From Tautonia plasticadhaerens (GTDB lineage: Bacteria; Planctomycetota; Planctomycetia; Isosphaerales; Isosphaeraceae): DNA of 64,000 bases. The notes beneath the pieces were generated by a model. That model did not search any database. It worked only from the letters and a program-made list of their open reading frames with translations, and was not told the DNA's origin. The stretch covers positions 2,170,001 through 2,234,000 of the forward strand of contig NZ_CP036426.1 of NCBI RefSeq assembly GCF_007752535.1, written 5' to 3'. Below are positions 36,472 through 45,330 of the stretch, piece after piece; the first letter of the stretch is position 1, and each line of letters begins with the position of its first letter. A program made the translations under genes and the position numbers.

Positions 36472-37086
36472 ATGGCCGAGTGGCAGAAGAAGACGCTCCC
36501 GCTCCAGGACGGCCACGGCTGGACCGCCCGGGAGGGCTGCAACGTCCTGGTCGCCGACCGGGGCGCCGTCCGGTTCGACTACCCGGAGGACTGGGTGGTG
36601 GTCCCCGACGAGAAGGGATCGCTCAAGCTCCACGACCGGCAGCCCCCGGACGACGACTGCACGCTGCAGATGACCGTCTTCTACCTCAATCCCGAGGTCG
36701 ACTGGAGCGGCCTGCCGCTGACGCCCCTGGTCGAGAAGCTGCTGGAGGACGACTCCCGGTTCATCCTCGACCGGGGCGAGGTCGTCTCCCTCCGGAGGGG
36801 GAGGACGGAGGTCTCCTGGGCCGAGGTCCGCTTCATGGATCCCAACGAGGCCCGGCCCGCCTTCTCCCGGATGTGCCTGGCCCGCTGCCGGGACATCCAG
36901 CCGCTGATCACCTTCGACTACTGGGAGAACGACGCCCCCCGATGCCGGGAGGTCTGGGACATCGTGATGGCCACCCTCCGCCTCGGCGAGACGATCGCCG
37001 ACCCGTCCGCCGGACCCCCCCGGCGGGACCGCCGCCGGGACGCGGGCAAGGGCAAGGGCAGGGGGCCCGGCCGCCGGTCGCCCTGA
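36472..37086 (+). CDS. Soluble protein of unknown function
   Basis: It encodes 204 residues, 36 nt after the Uma2 gene, with GGAG 10-13 nt before the start. The core (residues 25-165) is an alpha/beta-looking domain with VRFDYPEDWVVVPDEKGSLKL and FSRMCLARCRDIQPLITFDY, a layout reminiscent of PsbP/Mog1-like small domains. That resemblance is weak and not claimed as an assignment. The C-terminal 35 residues are an Arg/Lys/Gly tail (RRDRRRDAGKGKGRGPGRR) that could bind nucleic acid or be disordered. No signal peptide is present. Confidence 0.7.
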   Translation: MAEWQKKTLPLQDGHGWTAREGCNVLVADRGAVRFDYPEDWVVVPDEKGSLKLHDRQPPDDDCTLQMTVFYLNPEVDWSGLPLTPLVEKLLEDDSRFILDRGEVVSLRRGRTEVSWAEVRFMDPNEARPAFSRMCLARCRDIQPLITFDYWENDAPRCREVWDIVMATLRLGETIADPSAGPPRRDRRRDAGKGKGRGPGRRSP

Positions 37087-37293
37087 TCGGCGGCCAACGA
37101 CCCGGGCTCCCGGCATCGGGACGGCGGCTCCTGGCCTCCCCTGCGGTCGCCCCGGTCCCGGGCCGAGACCCGACGGGATCGCCGCCGCCTCCCGTGCCCC
37201 GACCGTCGCCCCTCGTCCGCCGGGCGTCCCGGTCCCGGGCGCCCCGCCCCCGGCCGCACCAGACCGATCGCCCCGCCCCGCTCGCCCGATCCC

Positions 37294-38949
37294 ATGACCA
37301 ACCCGCCCCCGACGACCGGACCGAGACCCCCACGATGGCCCTGGCTCGTGCTGGCGATCGGGCTCATCTGGACCGCGGCCATCCGCGTGCCCCTGATCCT
37401 CCTCGCCGCCGACCACCTCGACAGCGACCTCGCCGTCGACGGCCTGACCCTGCTCGACGCCGTCGAGGGCCGATGGCGGTGGCACTATCCCGGCACCCCC
37501 CACATGGGGATCCTGCCGGTCCTGCTCTCGTACCCCCAGGCGATGATCGGGGGGGCCGGGCCGATCGCCCTGGTCAGCGGCGGGACGGTCGCCTGGCTGA
37601 TCGTGGTGGCGTCGACGTTCCTCCTGGCCTGGCGAGCGTTCGGGCCCTCGGTCGCGTGCTGGGCGATCGTCCCCCTGGTCTTCTCCTCGGTCGGCACCGT
37701 CTGGCTCTCGGGTCGGATCACCGGCGGCCACCTGCTGACGCTGGCCTGGCACGCCTCCGCGTTCCTGGGGATGGTGGCCTGCCTCTCGAAGGGAGGTTCG
37801 AGGCGGGCGGGCCTGCTGGGGCTCTGGTGCGGGCTCGGCCTGTATCTGGATGCGATGTTCGCGTTCACCCTGGCCGGGCTGGTGCCGGCGGCGGTCGCGT
37901 CGTGGTGGTCCCGGGGGCGGTCGAAGGCCGGGATCCTCGCGGCGCTGACGTTCGTGATCGGCCTGGCGATCGGCGCGGTCCCGAGTGAGATCGGCCGTCG
38001 GGTCGACCCGCACGACCCCTACAACGAGCAATTCTCCCCGGTCTTCCAACCCGAGGTCCTGGCCGAGCACGCCCGGATCCTGGCCCTGGAATGCCTCCCC
38101 CGGCTGATCGCCGGCCATGAGCTGCCCAGTCTGCGGGCGACGCCGGAGGATCTCAGCGGGACGGGGCGTCCCCTCCCCGCCCGTCCCGGCCGGGTCGCCT
38201 CCCACCCCCACGCGGTCTTCACGGCGCTCCTGGCGCTCGGGCTGTTCTCGGCCTCGGTCGCCCGGCTGGCGATTGCCGCGACGAGGGGGGCAGATCCCGG
38301 TGGCCGGGCGGTGGCGGGGGGGCTGCTCGGCTCGGCGGCGCTGATCGTGGCGGCGTTCCTGGTCAACCGGAACATCTTCAATTCGGACAACTATCGATAC
38401 CTGATCTTCCTGCTCGTCCCCTGGTCCGTCGGGTTCGGGCTGCTGATGAGGACGATCGCGGGGCGGGAGGTGCTCGGCCGCGTCGCGGCCCCGGCGCTGG
38501 CGATCCTGCTGGGGGCCTCGATGACCGCGAGCGTCGCGGGCTGGTACCTCGGGCTCGGCTGGGTTGACGGGCGGCTCGTGCCGAACCGAGAGACGCCGGG
38601 CGGCCTCCGCCCCGACGCCTGGGCGGACCTGGTCATCCCGGTCCGGGCGCCGGGCGGCCGGGTCGTCGGGCAGGACTGGTTCCGGATCCCCTCCGAGGCG
38701 ACCCATATCTACGGCGATTACTGGGACGTCTACCGCGTCGCCTTCCTCTCCGGCGGTCGGGTGGTCGGCGTGCCGTTGCCGACCTACCCGAACCGGTTCG
38801 AAGGCTGGTCGGCCGGGCTCGGGCCCGGAAGGGGATCGCTGGTCGTCCTCGACCCCGTCCCCGGCTGGGAGGCGATGCTCGCCGAATCCTGGCGCCGGGA
38901 GGGCCGAGACCCCGCCGAGCTGGACCGGATCACCATCACCACCCCCTGA
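37294..38949 (+). CDS. Polytopic membrane protein, GT-C glycosyltransferase-like
   Basis: It encodes 551 residues with about ten hydrophobic helices (for example WLVLAIGLIWTAAIRVPLIL, LGLWCGLGLYLDAMFAFTL, ALLALGLFSASVARLAIAA). A first extracytoplasmic loop with acidic residues (LDSDLAVDGLTLLDAVEGR) resembles the Asp/Glu-bearing loop of lipid-phosphosugar-dependent transferases (PMT/ArnT-like), which is the basis for the call. The final 120 residues are soluble and beta-rich. No Shine-Dalgarno sequence is evident before 37294. The YfhO gene follows after 18 nt, so the two are probably co-expressed and may work on a shared envelope glycan. Confidence 0.7.
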   Translation: MTNPPPTTGPRPPRWPWLVLAIGLIWTAAIRVPLILLAADHLDSDLAVDGLTLLDAVEGRWRWHYPGTPHMGILPVLLSYPQAMIGGAGPIALVSGGTVAWLIVVASTFLLAWRAFGPSVACWAIVPLVFSSVGTVWLSGRITGGHLLTLAWHASAFLGMVACLSKGGSRRAGLLGLWCGLGLYLDAMFAFTLAGLVPAAVASWWSRGRSKAGILAALTFVIGLAIGAVPSEIGRRVDPHDPYNEQFSPVFQPEVLAEHARILALECLPRLIAGHELPSLRATPEDLSGTGRPLPARPGRVASHPHAVFTALLALGLFSASVARLAIAATRGADPGGRAVAGGLLGSAALIVAAFLVNRNIFNSDNYRYLIFLLVPWSVGFGLLMRTIAGREVLGRVAAPALAILLGASMTASVAGWYLGLGWVDGRLVPNRETPGGLRPDAWADLVIPVRAPGGRVVGQDWFRIPSEATHIYGDYWDVYRVAFLSGGRVVGVPLPTYPNRFEGWSAGLGPGRGSLVVLDPVPGWEAMLAESWRREGRDPAELDRITITTP

Positions 38950-38967
38950 CCCCGAGCAAACCCGACC

Positions 38968-41544
38968 GTGGCGACCGAACCGACCGACGCCGATCGGACT
39001 CCCGACACGACATCCGCCCCCGGTTGGTCGCCGAGCCCCCGGCCCCGGGGCCTCGGCGACGTGCTCGCCCTGCTCGCCTGGACCGGGGCGATCGTCGCCT
39101 TCTTCTGGGACGTCGTCTCGATGCGGGCGGCCTTGTTCTACTTCGACGTGACTGAGATCAACCTCCCCTACCGGGACTTCTTCGCCGACGAGCTGAAGGC
39201 CGGGCGGTTCTCCCGGTGGTTCCCCGGGGTCTACTGCGGGATGCCGCTCTACAGCGAGAGCCAGGCCGGATATCTCCACCCGTTGAAGTACCTGCTCTAC
39301 CCCTGGATGGAGACCTGGCGGGCGTTCGGGCTGGACACGGTCGGCTCGATCTGGCTGACGGGCCTGGGAACTTATGGGTGGCTCCGGCGGCACGTCGGGC
39401 CGATCGGGGCCCTGACCGGGGCCTCGCTCTTCGCGCTGAGCGGGTTCATGTGGGCACACCTGATCCACACGAGCATGATCAACGCGCTGGCGAGCGTCCC
39501 GCTGGCGTTCTGGGCCCTCGAATGCGCCTGGGACGGCGGCCGGCTCCGGGGGGTGGCGCTGGGGGCCCTGGCCCTGGCCTGCCAGATCTTCGCCGGTCAC
39601 CTGCAGGACTTCCTGCTGTCGAGCATGGCGATCGGCGTCTACGGGCTGTACCGGGCGTCGATCGAGCGCGGGGCGCGGGGCCGCCTGACGGTCCTGACCC
39701 TGGCGGCGGCGATCCCGGTGCTCGGGTCGGTGCTCTCCGCCGTGCAATGGATCCCGTCCAAGGAGCTGCTCGACCGCTCCCCCCGGGCCGAGGGCCTGAC
39801 CTGGGACGGGCTCACCTACGGCTCCTGGAGCCCGGAGCTGCTGCCGACCCTGGTGCTCCGGGAGGCCTACGGCACCCGGGCCAGGGACACGGACTGGATG
39901 GACGGGTTCTACCCGTACCACGAAATGAACACGTACATGGGCGTCATCGGCCTGGCCCTGGCGGTGGTGGGGATGTCGGGGCGTCGGGACCGCTGGGGCG
40001 CCTTCTGGCCGATCCTGGCGACGGTCGGCGGGCTGTTGATGCTCGGCCGGTTCACCTTCCTGATGGACCACGCCCACGAGATCCCGGTCCTGGGGAGTTC
40101 CCGGATCCCGGTGCGGTTCCACCTCTGGGTGTCGCTCGCCGTGGCGGCCCTCGCGGCGATCGGGGCCGATCGCCTGGCGAGGCCGGGGGAGGTCCGCCTC
40201 CGATGGGCGGCGCTGGCCGTGGCGGCCCTCGTCCTGGCCTCGATCCCGATCATGCTCGTGGTCTATGCCCCCGCCTTCCGGGTCCCCGACCCCTGGCCGA
40301 AGCCCTACCACCAGGACCGATACCGCTGGCTCGGTCGGGAACTCGCGGAGGCCGGTGCCCGGACGGCCGGCCTGACGATCCTCGGCCTTGGACTCGCGAT
40401 CGCCGCCGCCCGGCGGTCCGGACGGGGCCGGACGATCGCCGCGGCGGGCCTCCCGCTGGTGGTGATCGCCGAACTGCTCGGGGCGCATTGGAATGACGTG
40501 GTGACGATCGACCCCGCCTACTGGACCGACCCGCCCGCCAGCGCCGTGCGGATCAAGGCCGACCCGGACCACGGGAGGGTCGTCGGCGTCGCCCGGTTCT
40601 CGGCCGGGGAGCCGGGCTACGCCTCGTTCCCGATCGACTTCATGGCCGTCCGCGACACCCTGGCCTGGAGCCTGCCGCCGGCCTACGGGCTGGACTCGGT
40701 GATGGGGGAGACCCCCATGATCCCCCGGCGCTGGAAGCGGTTCATGGACGCGACCTCCGGCAGCCTGACGCAGGCGAGCGTGGCCTCGGCGTCCCACGTC
40801 CTCTACGGCTCCCCCGGCGGGATCCCCGACTGGCCCCCGCCGGAGCAATTGGGGACGGCCTTCGTCTTCACCAACCCTTCGCCCTCGCCCCGGGCCCGGC
40901 TGATGGGCCGCCCGGCCTACGCGACCGGGGAGGACGAGGCGGTCGCGCTGCTGGGGCGACTCGGCCCGGAGATCCTCCGCCGGGTCGTGGTCGAGGATCC
41001 CGATCGGCCGCTTCCGGCCGACGCCGAGGCGGGCGGCCGGGCTGAGGTCGTCGCCGACCTCCCCGAGCGGGTGGCGGTGCGGACCCGGTCGGACGGGCCC
41101 TCGTACCTCGTCCTGGCCGACACCTTCGACCCCGGCTGGTCGGCGACGGTCGACGGCGAGCCGGCGCCGATCCGGCCGGCCTTCGTGAACTTCCGGGCGG
41201 TCTACCTGACGGCGGGGGACCATGAGGTCGTCTTCCGGTACCGGCCGGCCGGCTTCGGGCTCGGCCTGGCGATCTCGGGGACGGGCGCCGTCATGGCGTT
41301 GGGGATGCTCGTCTCTCGGAAGCGAGTCGCCCGGCTCGGGGGGGAGCACGGGCCGGTCGGCTGGCCGGGCTGGTGGCCGTGGGTGGCGGCGGTGTTGGCG
41401 TCGGCGATCGTGGCGGCCTCGACGGTGTCCCTCGGCCCCGAGGGGGTGAGGCCGCACCCGAGGTGGTCGATCGGCCTGCACGGGTTCACCTGGGGGGCCG
41501 GGATCGAGGCCATGCAGCGGGAGCCGATCGTCGACCGACCCTGA
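38968..41544 (+). CDS. YfhO-family membrane protein
   Basis: It encodes 858 residues from GTG 38968. About 12 hydrophobic helices are spread over residues 30-500. The YfhO-type features are the periplasmic loop PGVYCGMPLYSESQAGYLHP, the acidic loop after the first helix (FDVTEINLPYRDFF), and the C-terminal soluble domain with LVLADTFDPGWSATVDGE and VFRYRPAGFGLGL, which is the diagnostic tail of the family. YfhO proteins are predicted GT-C glycosyltransferases that modify lipoteichoic acid or other envelope polymers in Firmicutes; the acceptor here is unknown. It ends 28 nt from the convergent AroD-AroE gene. Confidence 0.9.
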   Translation: MATEPTDADRTPDTTSAPGWSPSPRPRGLGDVLALLAWTGAIVAFFWDVVSMRAALFYFDVTEINLPYRDFFADELKAGRFSRWFPGVYCGMPLYSESQAGYLHPLKYLLYPWMETWRAFGLDTVGSIWLTGLGTYGWLRRHVGPIGALTGASLFALSGFMWAHLIHTSMINALASVPLAFWALECAWDGGRLRGVALGALALACQIFAGHLQDFLLSSMAIGVYGLYRASIERGARGRLTVLTLAAAIPVLGSVLSAVQWIPSKELLDRSPRAEGLTWDGLTYGSWSPELLPTLVLREAYGTRARDTDWMDGFYPYHEMNTYMGVIGLALAVVGMSGRRDRWGAFWPILATVGGLLMLGRFTFLMDHAHEIPVLGSSRIPVRFHLWVSLAVAALAAIGADRLARPGEVRLRWAALAVAALVLASIPIMLVVYAPAFRVPDPWPKPYHQDRYRWLGRELAEAGARTAGLTILGLGLAIAAARRSGRGRTIAAAGLPLVVIAELLGAHWNDVVTIDPAYWTDPPASAVRIKADPDHGRVVGVARFSAGEPGYASFPIDFMAVRDTLAWSLPPAYGLDSVMGETPMIPRRWKRFMDATSGSLTQASVASASHVLYGSPGGIPDWPPPEQLGTAFVFTNPSPSPRARLMGRPAYATGEDEAVALLGRLGPEILRRVVVEDPDRPLPADAEAGGRAEVVADLPERVAVRTRSDGPSYLVLADTFDPGWSATVDGEPAPIRPAFVNFRAVYLTAGDHEVVFRYRPAGFGLGLAISGTGAVMALGMLVSRKRVARLGGEHGPVGWPGWWPWVAAVLASAIVAASTVSLGPEGVRPHPRWSIGLHGFTWGAGIEAMQREPIVDRP

Positions 41545-41572
41545 GGCCCGTCCCCCCCGGCCCGGTCCTCGC

Positions 41573-43069
41573 CTAGTCCCGGGTCACCCCCAGCTCCCGG
41601 GAGACGGCGTCCCGCATCACCTCGACCGGGGCGTCCTTGCCGGTGAAGAGCTTGAACTGGAGGGCGGCCTGGCGGACGAACATGTCGACGCCGGTGACCG
41701 TCCGGCACTCGCGCTCCCGGGCGAGTTTCAGGAACATCGTGTTCTCGGGGTGGTAGATGGTGTCGAAGACGAGCATCCCGGCGCGGAAGGCGGCGGGGGG
41801 GACGGGGGAGTCGTCCAGGTTCGGGTGCATGCCCACGGGGGTGCCGTTGATCAGGATGTCGCAGGGGGTGCTGGCCCGGGCGGCCCAGGACGTGTATCGG
41901 CACCCGACCTCGGAGGCGACCCGGGCGGCCCGCTCGTCGTCCCGGTTGACCAGGGCGACGCCGGCCCCCCGGCGGCTCAGGCCGTAGGCGATCGTCCGGG
42001 CCACCCCCCCGGCGCCGAGGATGACCACCTGCTTGTCCATCAGCACGCTGACCTCGTCCCGGGTCGAGCCGCCGAAGGCCTCCTCCAGGACGCCCATCGC
42101 GGCGTGGTAGTCGGTGTTGTGGCCGGTCCAGACGCCGTCCTTGATGACCACGGTGTTGCAGGCCTTCAGCCGCTCGACGGCGCCGTCGACCTGCTTCAGC
42201 AGGGGGATGATCGCCTCCTTGTGCGGGATCGTGACGCTCAGGCCCTTCAGGTCGAGCCAGGAGAGCGCCTCCAGCGACGCCTTGAGCGTGCCCCCCGGGA
42301 TCAGCAGCGGCACGTACACCTTGTTCATGCCGAGCTTGCGGAAGGCGGCGTTGTGCACCGCCGGGCTGAGGCTGTGGGCGACGGGGTCGCCCAGGACGGC
42401 GTAGACCTCGGTGTCCTTGTTGATCCGGTTGTAGCCGTAGTCGCGCCAGAGCTCGTCGAAGCCGAGCATGCCGGGGGCGAAGACGCGCTCGGGGTTGAAC
42501 CCGGCGTAGGTGAAGGGCGCCCCGTACTTGCGGTTGAGGATCCGGGTGAAGACCCCCAGCGGTCCCATGGCGATGCCGACCGTCGGCACCGACTCCGACG
42601 ACCGGGCCGCCGCCTCCATGAGCCGGGCGGCGTCGCCGATCGACCTGGCCAGGGTGGCCACCTTCACCACGTCGGGGCCGGCGCCCCGGGCCTGGTCGAA
42701 GATGGTGTCGAGGTCGGCGGGGGTCTCCCGGAAGTTGTGGTAGCTGACGATCCGCTTGGTGTGGCCGAAGCGGGGGATCGATTTGGCGATGTCCAGCTCC
42801 AGGTCCACGTAGTCGACCTCGGAGACGATCGCCTCCCGGATCAGCAGCAGCCGCTTCTCCTCGGTGCCCCTCCAGAGGCCGCCGTCGGCCCCCCGCCGGA
42901 CGGTGAAGACCAGCGGGGTGTGCCGCTCGGAGAGCAGGCGCTTGAGGTTGATCTCGCTGCGGAGGCAGTCCATCCGCAGCTCGACCAGCTCGGCGCCGGC
43001 GTCGGCGGCCTGGCTCCACTCTTCCAGCAGCGTGCGGTGCCGGCCTCGGCCGAGGGTGACGCAGATCAT
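41573..43069 (-). CDS. Bifunctional 3-dehydroquinate dehydratase (type I) / shikimate dehydrogenase
   Basis: It encodes 498 residues. ATG 43069 is preferred to GTG 43084 because GGAG lies 9 nt upstream. The N-terminal half (1-215) is a type I dehydratase with substrate Glu in ELRMDCL, VSYHNFRETP, and the Schiff-base Lys in VVKVATLARS. The C-terminal half (225-498) is shikimate dehydrogenase with VLGDPVAHSLSPAVHNAAF, SVTIPHKEAIIP (catalytic Lys), GHNTDYHAAMG (catalytic Asp), the NADP-binding ILGAGGVARTIAYGL and FVRQAALQFKLF. The fusion catalyses steps three and four of the shikimate pathway; such fusions are known from plants, Chlamydiae and some planctomycetes. No other aro gene is near. Confidence 0.95.
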   Translation of the reverse strand: MICVTLGRGRHRTLLEEWSQAADAGAELVELRMDCLRSEINLKRLLSERHTPLVFTVRRGADGGLWRGTEEKRLLLIREAIVSEVDYVDLELDIAKSIPRFGHTKRIVSYHNFRETPADLDTIFDQARGAGPDVVKVATLARSIGDAARLMEAAARSSESVPTVGIAMGPLGVFTRILNRKYGAPFTYAGFNPERVFAPGMLGFDELWRDYGYNRINKDTEVYAVLGDPVAHSLSPAVHNAAFRKLGMNKVYVPLLIPGGTLKASLEALSWLDLKGLSVTIPHKEAIIPLLKQVDGAVERLKACNTVVIKDGVWTGHNTDYHAAMGVLEEAFGGSTRDEVSVLMDKQVVILGAGGVARTIAYGLSRRGAGVALVNRDDERAARVASEVGCRYTSWAARASTPCDILINGTPVGMHPNLDDSPVPPAAFRAGMLVFDTIYHPENTMFLKLARERECRTVTGVDMFVRQAALQFKLFTGKDAPVEVMRDAVSRELGVTRD

Positions 43070-43200
43070 CGGCGGACGCTCCACTCTGACTCGGACGCTC
43101 GGGCGTTCGGATTCGGGTCGGATCAGGTCGGAGGATCGGTCGGGCGGGCGGCGGGCCGGGGAGGCGCCCCCGCCCCCTCCGATCCCGGGGGGATCGGCTC

Positions 43201-43229
43201 ATCATACGACGATCGGCGGGGGGGAGGAA
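43201..43229 (-). promoter_or_regulatory. Candidate promoter for the AroD-AroE gene
   Basis: On the minus strand TTCCTC (43229-43224), a 17-nt spacer, TATGAT (43206-43201). The leader to the ATG at 43069 would be about 125 nt. Confidence 0.33.
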
Positions 43230-43268
43230 GCCGGTCAGGGGGCGGCGGGCGACGGCCGGGATCGCCCC

Positions 43269-45239
43269 TCAGACCCGGCCGAACTGCTTCTCCAGCTCCT
43301 CCTTGGTGAAGACGAGGGCGGTGGGGCGGCCGTGTGGGCAGTGGTGGTGGTCGGTCACAAGGTGGCGTCGGGAGAGCAGGGCGGTGACCTCGTCGGCCGA
43401 GAGCCGCTGCCCCGCCTTCACCGCGGCCTTGCAGGCCATCAGGCTGAGCACGTCGTTGAGCACGGCGTCGGCCGAGGGGGGCACGGCGCGGCCGACGAGC
43501 TGCTCGGCCAGGTCCCGGAGCAGCCGGGTCGGCGAGACCGGGCCGAGCATCGCCGGCACGCTCCCCACCAGCACCGTCCCGCCGCCGAAGGGCTCCACCT
43601 CCAGGCCGAGCCGGGCCAGGACCTCCCGGCGCTCCAGGACCTCGGCCGCCTCGTCGGCCCCCAGCTCGACCGGCTCGGGGACCAGCAGCCGCTGGGACTC
43701 CACCCCCCCGCGCTCGACCCGCCCCCGGAACTCCTCGAAGAGGATCCGCTCGTGCAGGGCGTGCTGGTCGATCACCACCATGCCGTCCTCGGTCTCGGCG
43801 ATCAGGTAGCTGTCGTGGACCTGGATCGCCCGGGGCGGCAGCGACGCCAGCTCCTCGACCGGCCGGGCCGCCGCCGAGGCCCCGGCGACGGGACCGGCCG
43901 AGGCCGAGGCCGAGGCCGAGGGTGGGGACGGAGGTCCCGAAGGATCCGAGGTCTCCCCGCCGAACTCGTCGAAGGCCGGGGGCGGGGCCGCGCCCGGCTC
44001 GGGACGGGGGGGGAGTGCCCGGGCCCAGTCGGGTTCCTCCCGGACGGGCAGGGGGCCGAGGTCCGGGGGCGTCGAGGACGACCCCGACGGGGGGAACCAC
44101 GAGGCGACCGTCTGGCGGTCGGGGACGCCGGGGCGGAGGGCGAAGTCGGACGACCCCGAGGCCCCCGGGGAGCCCGGCCGGGCCGCATCCGAGGGCCCCG
44201 GCGGCGTCACCTCGGGCCGGGCCGGGGGGGCCTGGAGCCGGCCGTGCAGGTCGCTGGTCAGGAAGGTCTGGCGGACGGTCCGCAGCAGCTGGCCGTAGAT
44301 CCGCTGGGAGTCCCGGAAGCGGACCTCGACCTTGGTCGGGTGGACGTTCACGTCCACCTCCTCGGGGGGCAGCTCCAGGTGGAGGAAGGCCACCGGGATC
44401 CGGCCGACCATCAGCAGGCCCCGGTAGGCCTCGGCCAGGGCGTGGGCCAGGGAGCGGTCCTTCACGTACCGGCCGCCGACGAACAGGTACTGGCCCTTGG
44501 CGCTCGACCGGCTCTGGGAGGGGTGGGCCACGTACCCCCAGAGGTGCACGTCGTCCACCTCGCTCTCGACCCAGAGCAGGGCCTCGGCCAGCTCCCGGCC
44601 GAAGAAGACGGCCACCCGCTCCTTCAGGCCGGTGACGGGGGGCAGGTCGTAGAGGGTCTTCCCCGCCGACCGGTACGTCAGGTGGATCGTCGGGTGGGCC
44701 AGGGCGATCCGGGTGAACATCTCGGCCACGTGGCCGGCCTCGGTCGTGTCGCTCTTGAGGAAGGTCCGGCGGACCGGGGTATTGAAGAAGAGGTTGCGGA
44801 TCTCGAAGCTCGTGCCGACCGGGCAGCCGCAGTCCTTGATCTCCGACGCCTCCCCCCCCTCGATGCGGATCTCCGAGCCGACCTCCGAGTCCGCCGTCCG
44901 GGTCTGGCACCGGACCCGGGAGATCTCGGCGATGGCGGCCAGCGCCTCCCCCCGGAAGCCCAGGGTCCGGATCGAGTGCAGGTCCTCGGCCCCGACCAGC
45001 TTGCTGGTGGCGTGGGGGCGGAAGGCCAGGGGGAGGTCCTCCCGCGCGATCCCGGAGCCGTCGTCGGCCACCCGGACCAGATCCCGGCCCCCCCGCTCGA
45101 CGGACAGCTCCACCCGGGTCGACCCGGCGTCGATCGCGTTCTCCAGCAGCTCCTTGACCACGCTGGCCGGACGCTCCACCACCTCGCCCGCGGCGATCTG
45201 GTTGACGACCGACGGAGGCAGCTCTCGGATCTGTCCCAT
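43269..45239 (-). CDS. mutL: DNA mismatch repair endonuclease MutL
   Basis: It encodes 656 residues. The GHKL ATPase motifs are clear: VVKELLENAIDAGSTRVEL, VADDGSGIAREDL and TLGFRGEALAAI, followed by the transducer domain (VNVHPTKVEVRF). A Pro/Ser/Ala-rich linker of about 120 residues separates it from the C-terminal dimerisation domain. That domain carries the endonuclease motif DQHALHERILFEE, plus ACKAAVKAG and CPHGRPTALVFTKEELEK. MutL of this type nicks the nascent strand itself, consistent with absence of mutH in most bacteria. No mutS is in the window. A -10 element and paired inverted repeats lie in the leader (45261-45300). Confidence 0.96.
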   Translation of the reverse strand: MGQIRELPPSVVNQIAAGEVVERPASVVKELLENAIDAGSTRVELSVERGGRDLVRVADDGSGIAREDLPLAFRPHATSKLVGAEDLHSIRTLGFRGEALAAIAEISRVRCQTRTADSEVGSEIRIEGGEASEIKDCGCPVGTSFEIRNLFFNTPVRRTFLKSDTTEAGHVAEMFTRIALAHPTIHLTYRSAGKTLYDLPPVTGLKERVAVFFGRELAEALLWVESEVDDVHLWGYVAHPSQSRSSAKGQYLFVGGRYVKDRSLAHALAEAYRGLLMVGRIPVAFLHLELPPEEVDVNVHPTKVEVRFRDSQRIYGQLLRTVRQTFLTSDLHGRLQAPPARPEVTPPGPSDAARPGSPGASGSSDFALRPGVPDRQTVASWFPPSGSSSTPPDLGPLPVREEPDWARALPPRPEPGAAPPPAFDEFGGETSDPSGPPSPPSASASASAGPVAGASAAARPVEELASLPPRAIQVHDSYLIAETEDGMVVIDQHALHERILFEEFRGRVERGGVESQRLLVPEPVELGADEAAEVLERREVLARLGLEVEPFGGGTVLVGSVPAMLGPVSPTRLLRDLAEQLVGRAVPPSADAVLNDVLSLMACKAAVKAGQRLSADEVTALLSRRHLVTDHHHCPHGRPTALVFTKEELEKQFGRV

Positions 45240-45260
45240 CGCCCTCGCTCCCCTCCCCGG

Positions 45261-45300
45261 ATGGCCCTTCGGCCATTATACACTCTGATCAAACGATCAG
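45261..45300 (-). promoter_or_regulatory. mutL leader: -10 element and two perfect short inverted repeats
   Basis: TATAAT on the minus strand at 45280-45275, about 36 nt before the mutL ATG, with no good -35 at 17-18 nt. A 6-bp inverted repeat with 4-nt loop covers 45285-45300 (CTGATC/GATCAG), upstream of the -10 where an operator or -35-binding protein would sit. A second one at 45261-45276 (ATGGCC/GGCCAT) starts at the -10 and runs into the leader. Confidence 0.45.
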
Positions 45301-45330
45301 GAGGACGGGTCGGGAGCGAGCCGAGGGCGG

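Noticed and set aside
35740-41481. A 1913-codon open frame on the minus strand
   Set aside because: It lies opposite several well-supported plus-strand genes (Uma2, GT-C-like, YfhO) and its translation is Arg/Gly/Pro low complexity with no domain; it is a by-product of GC-rich codon use.
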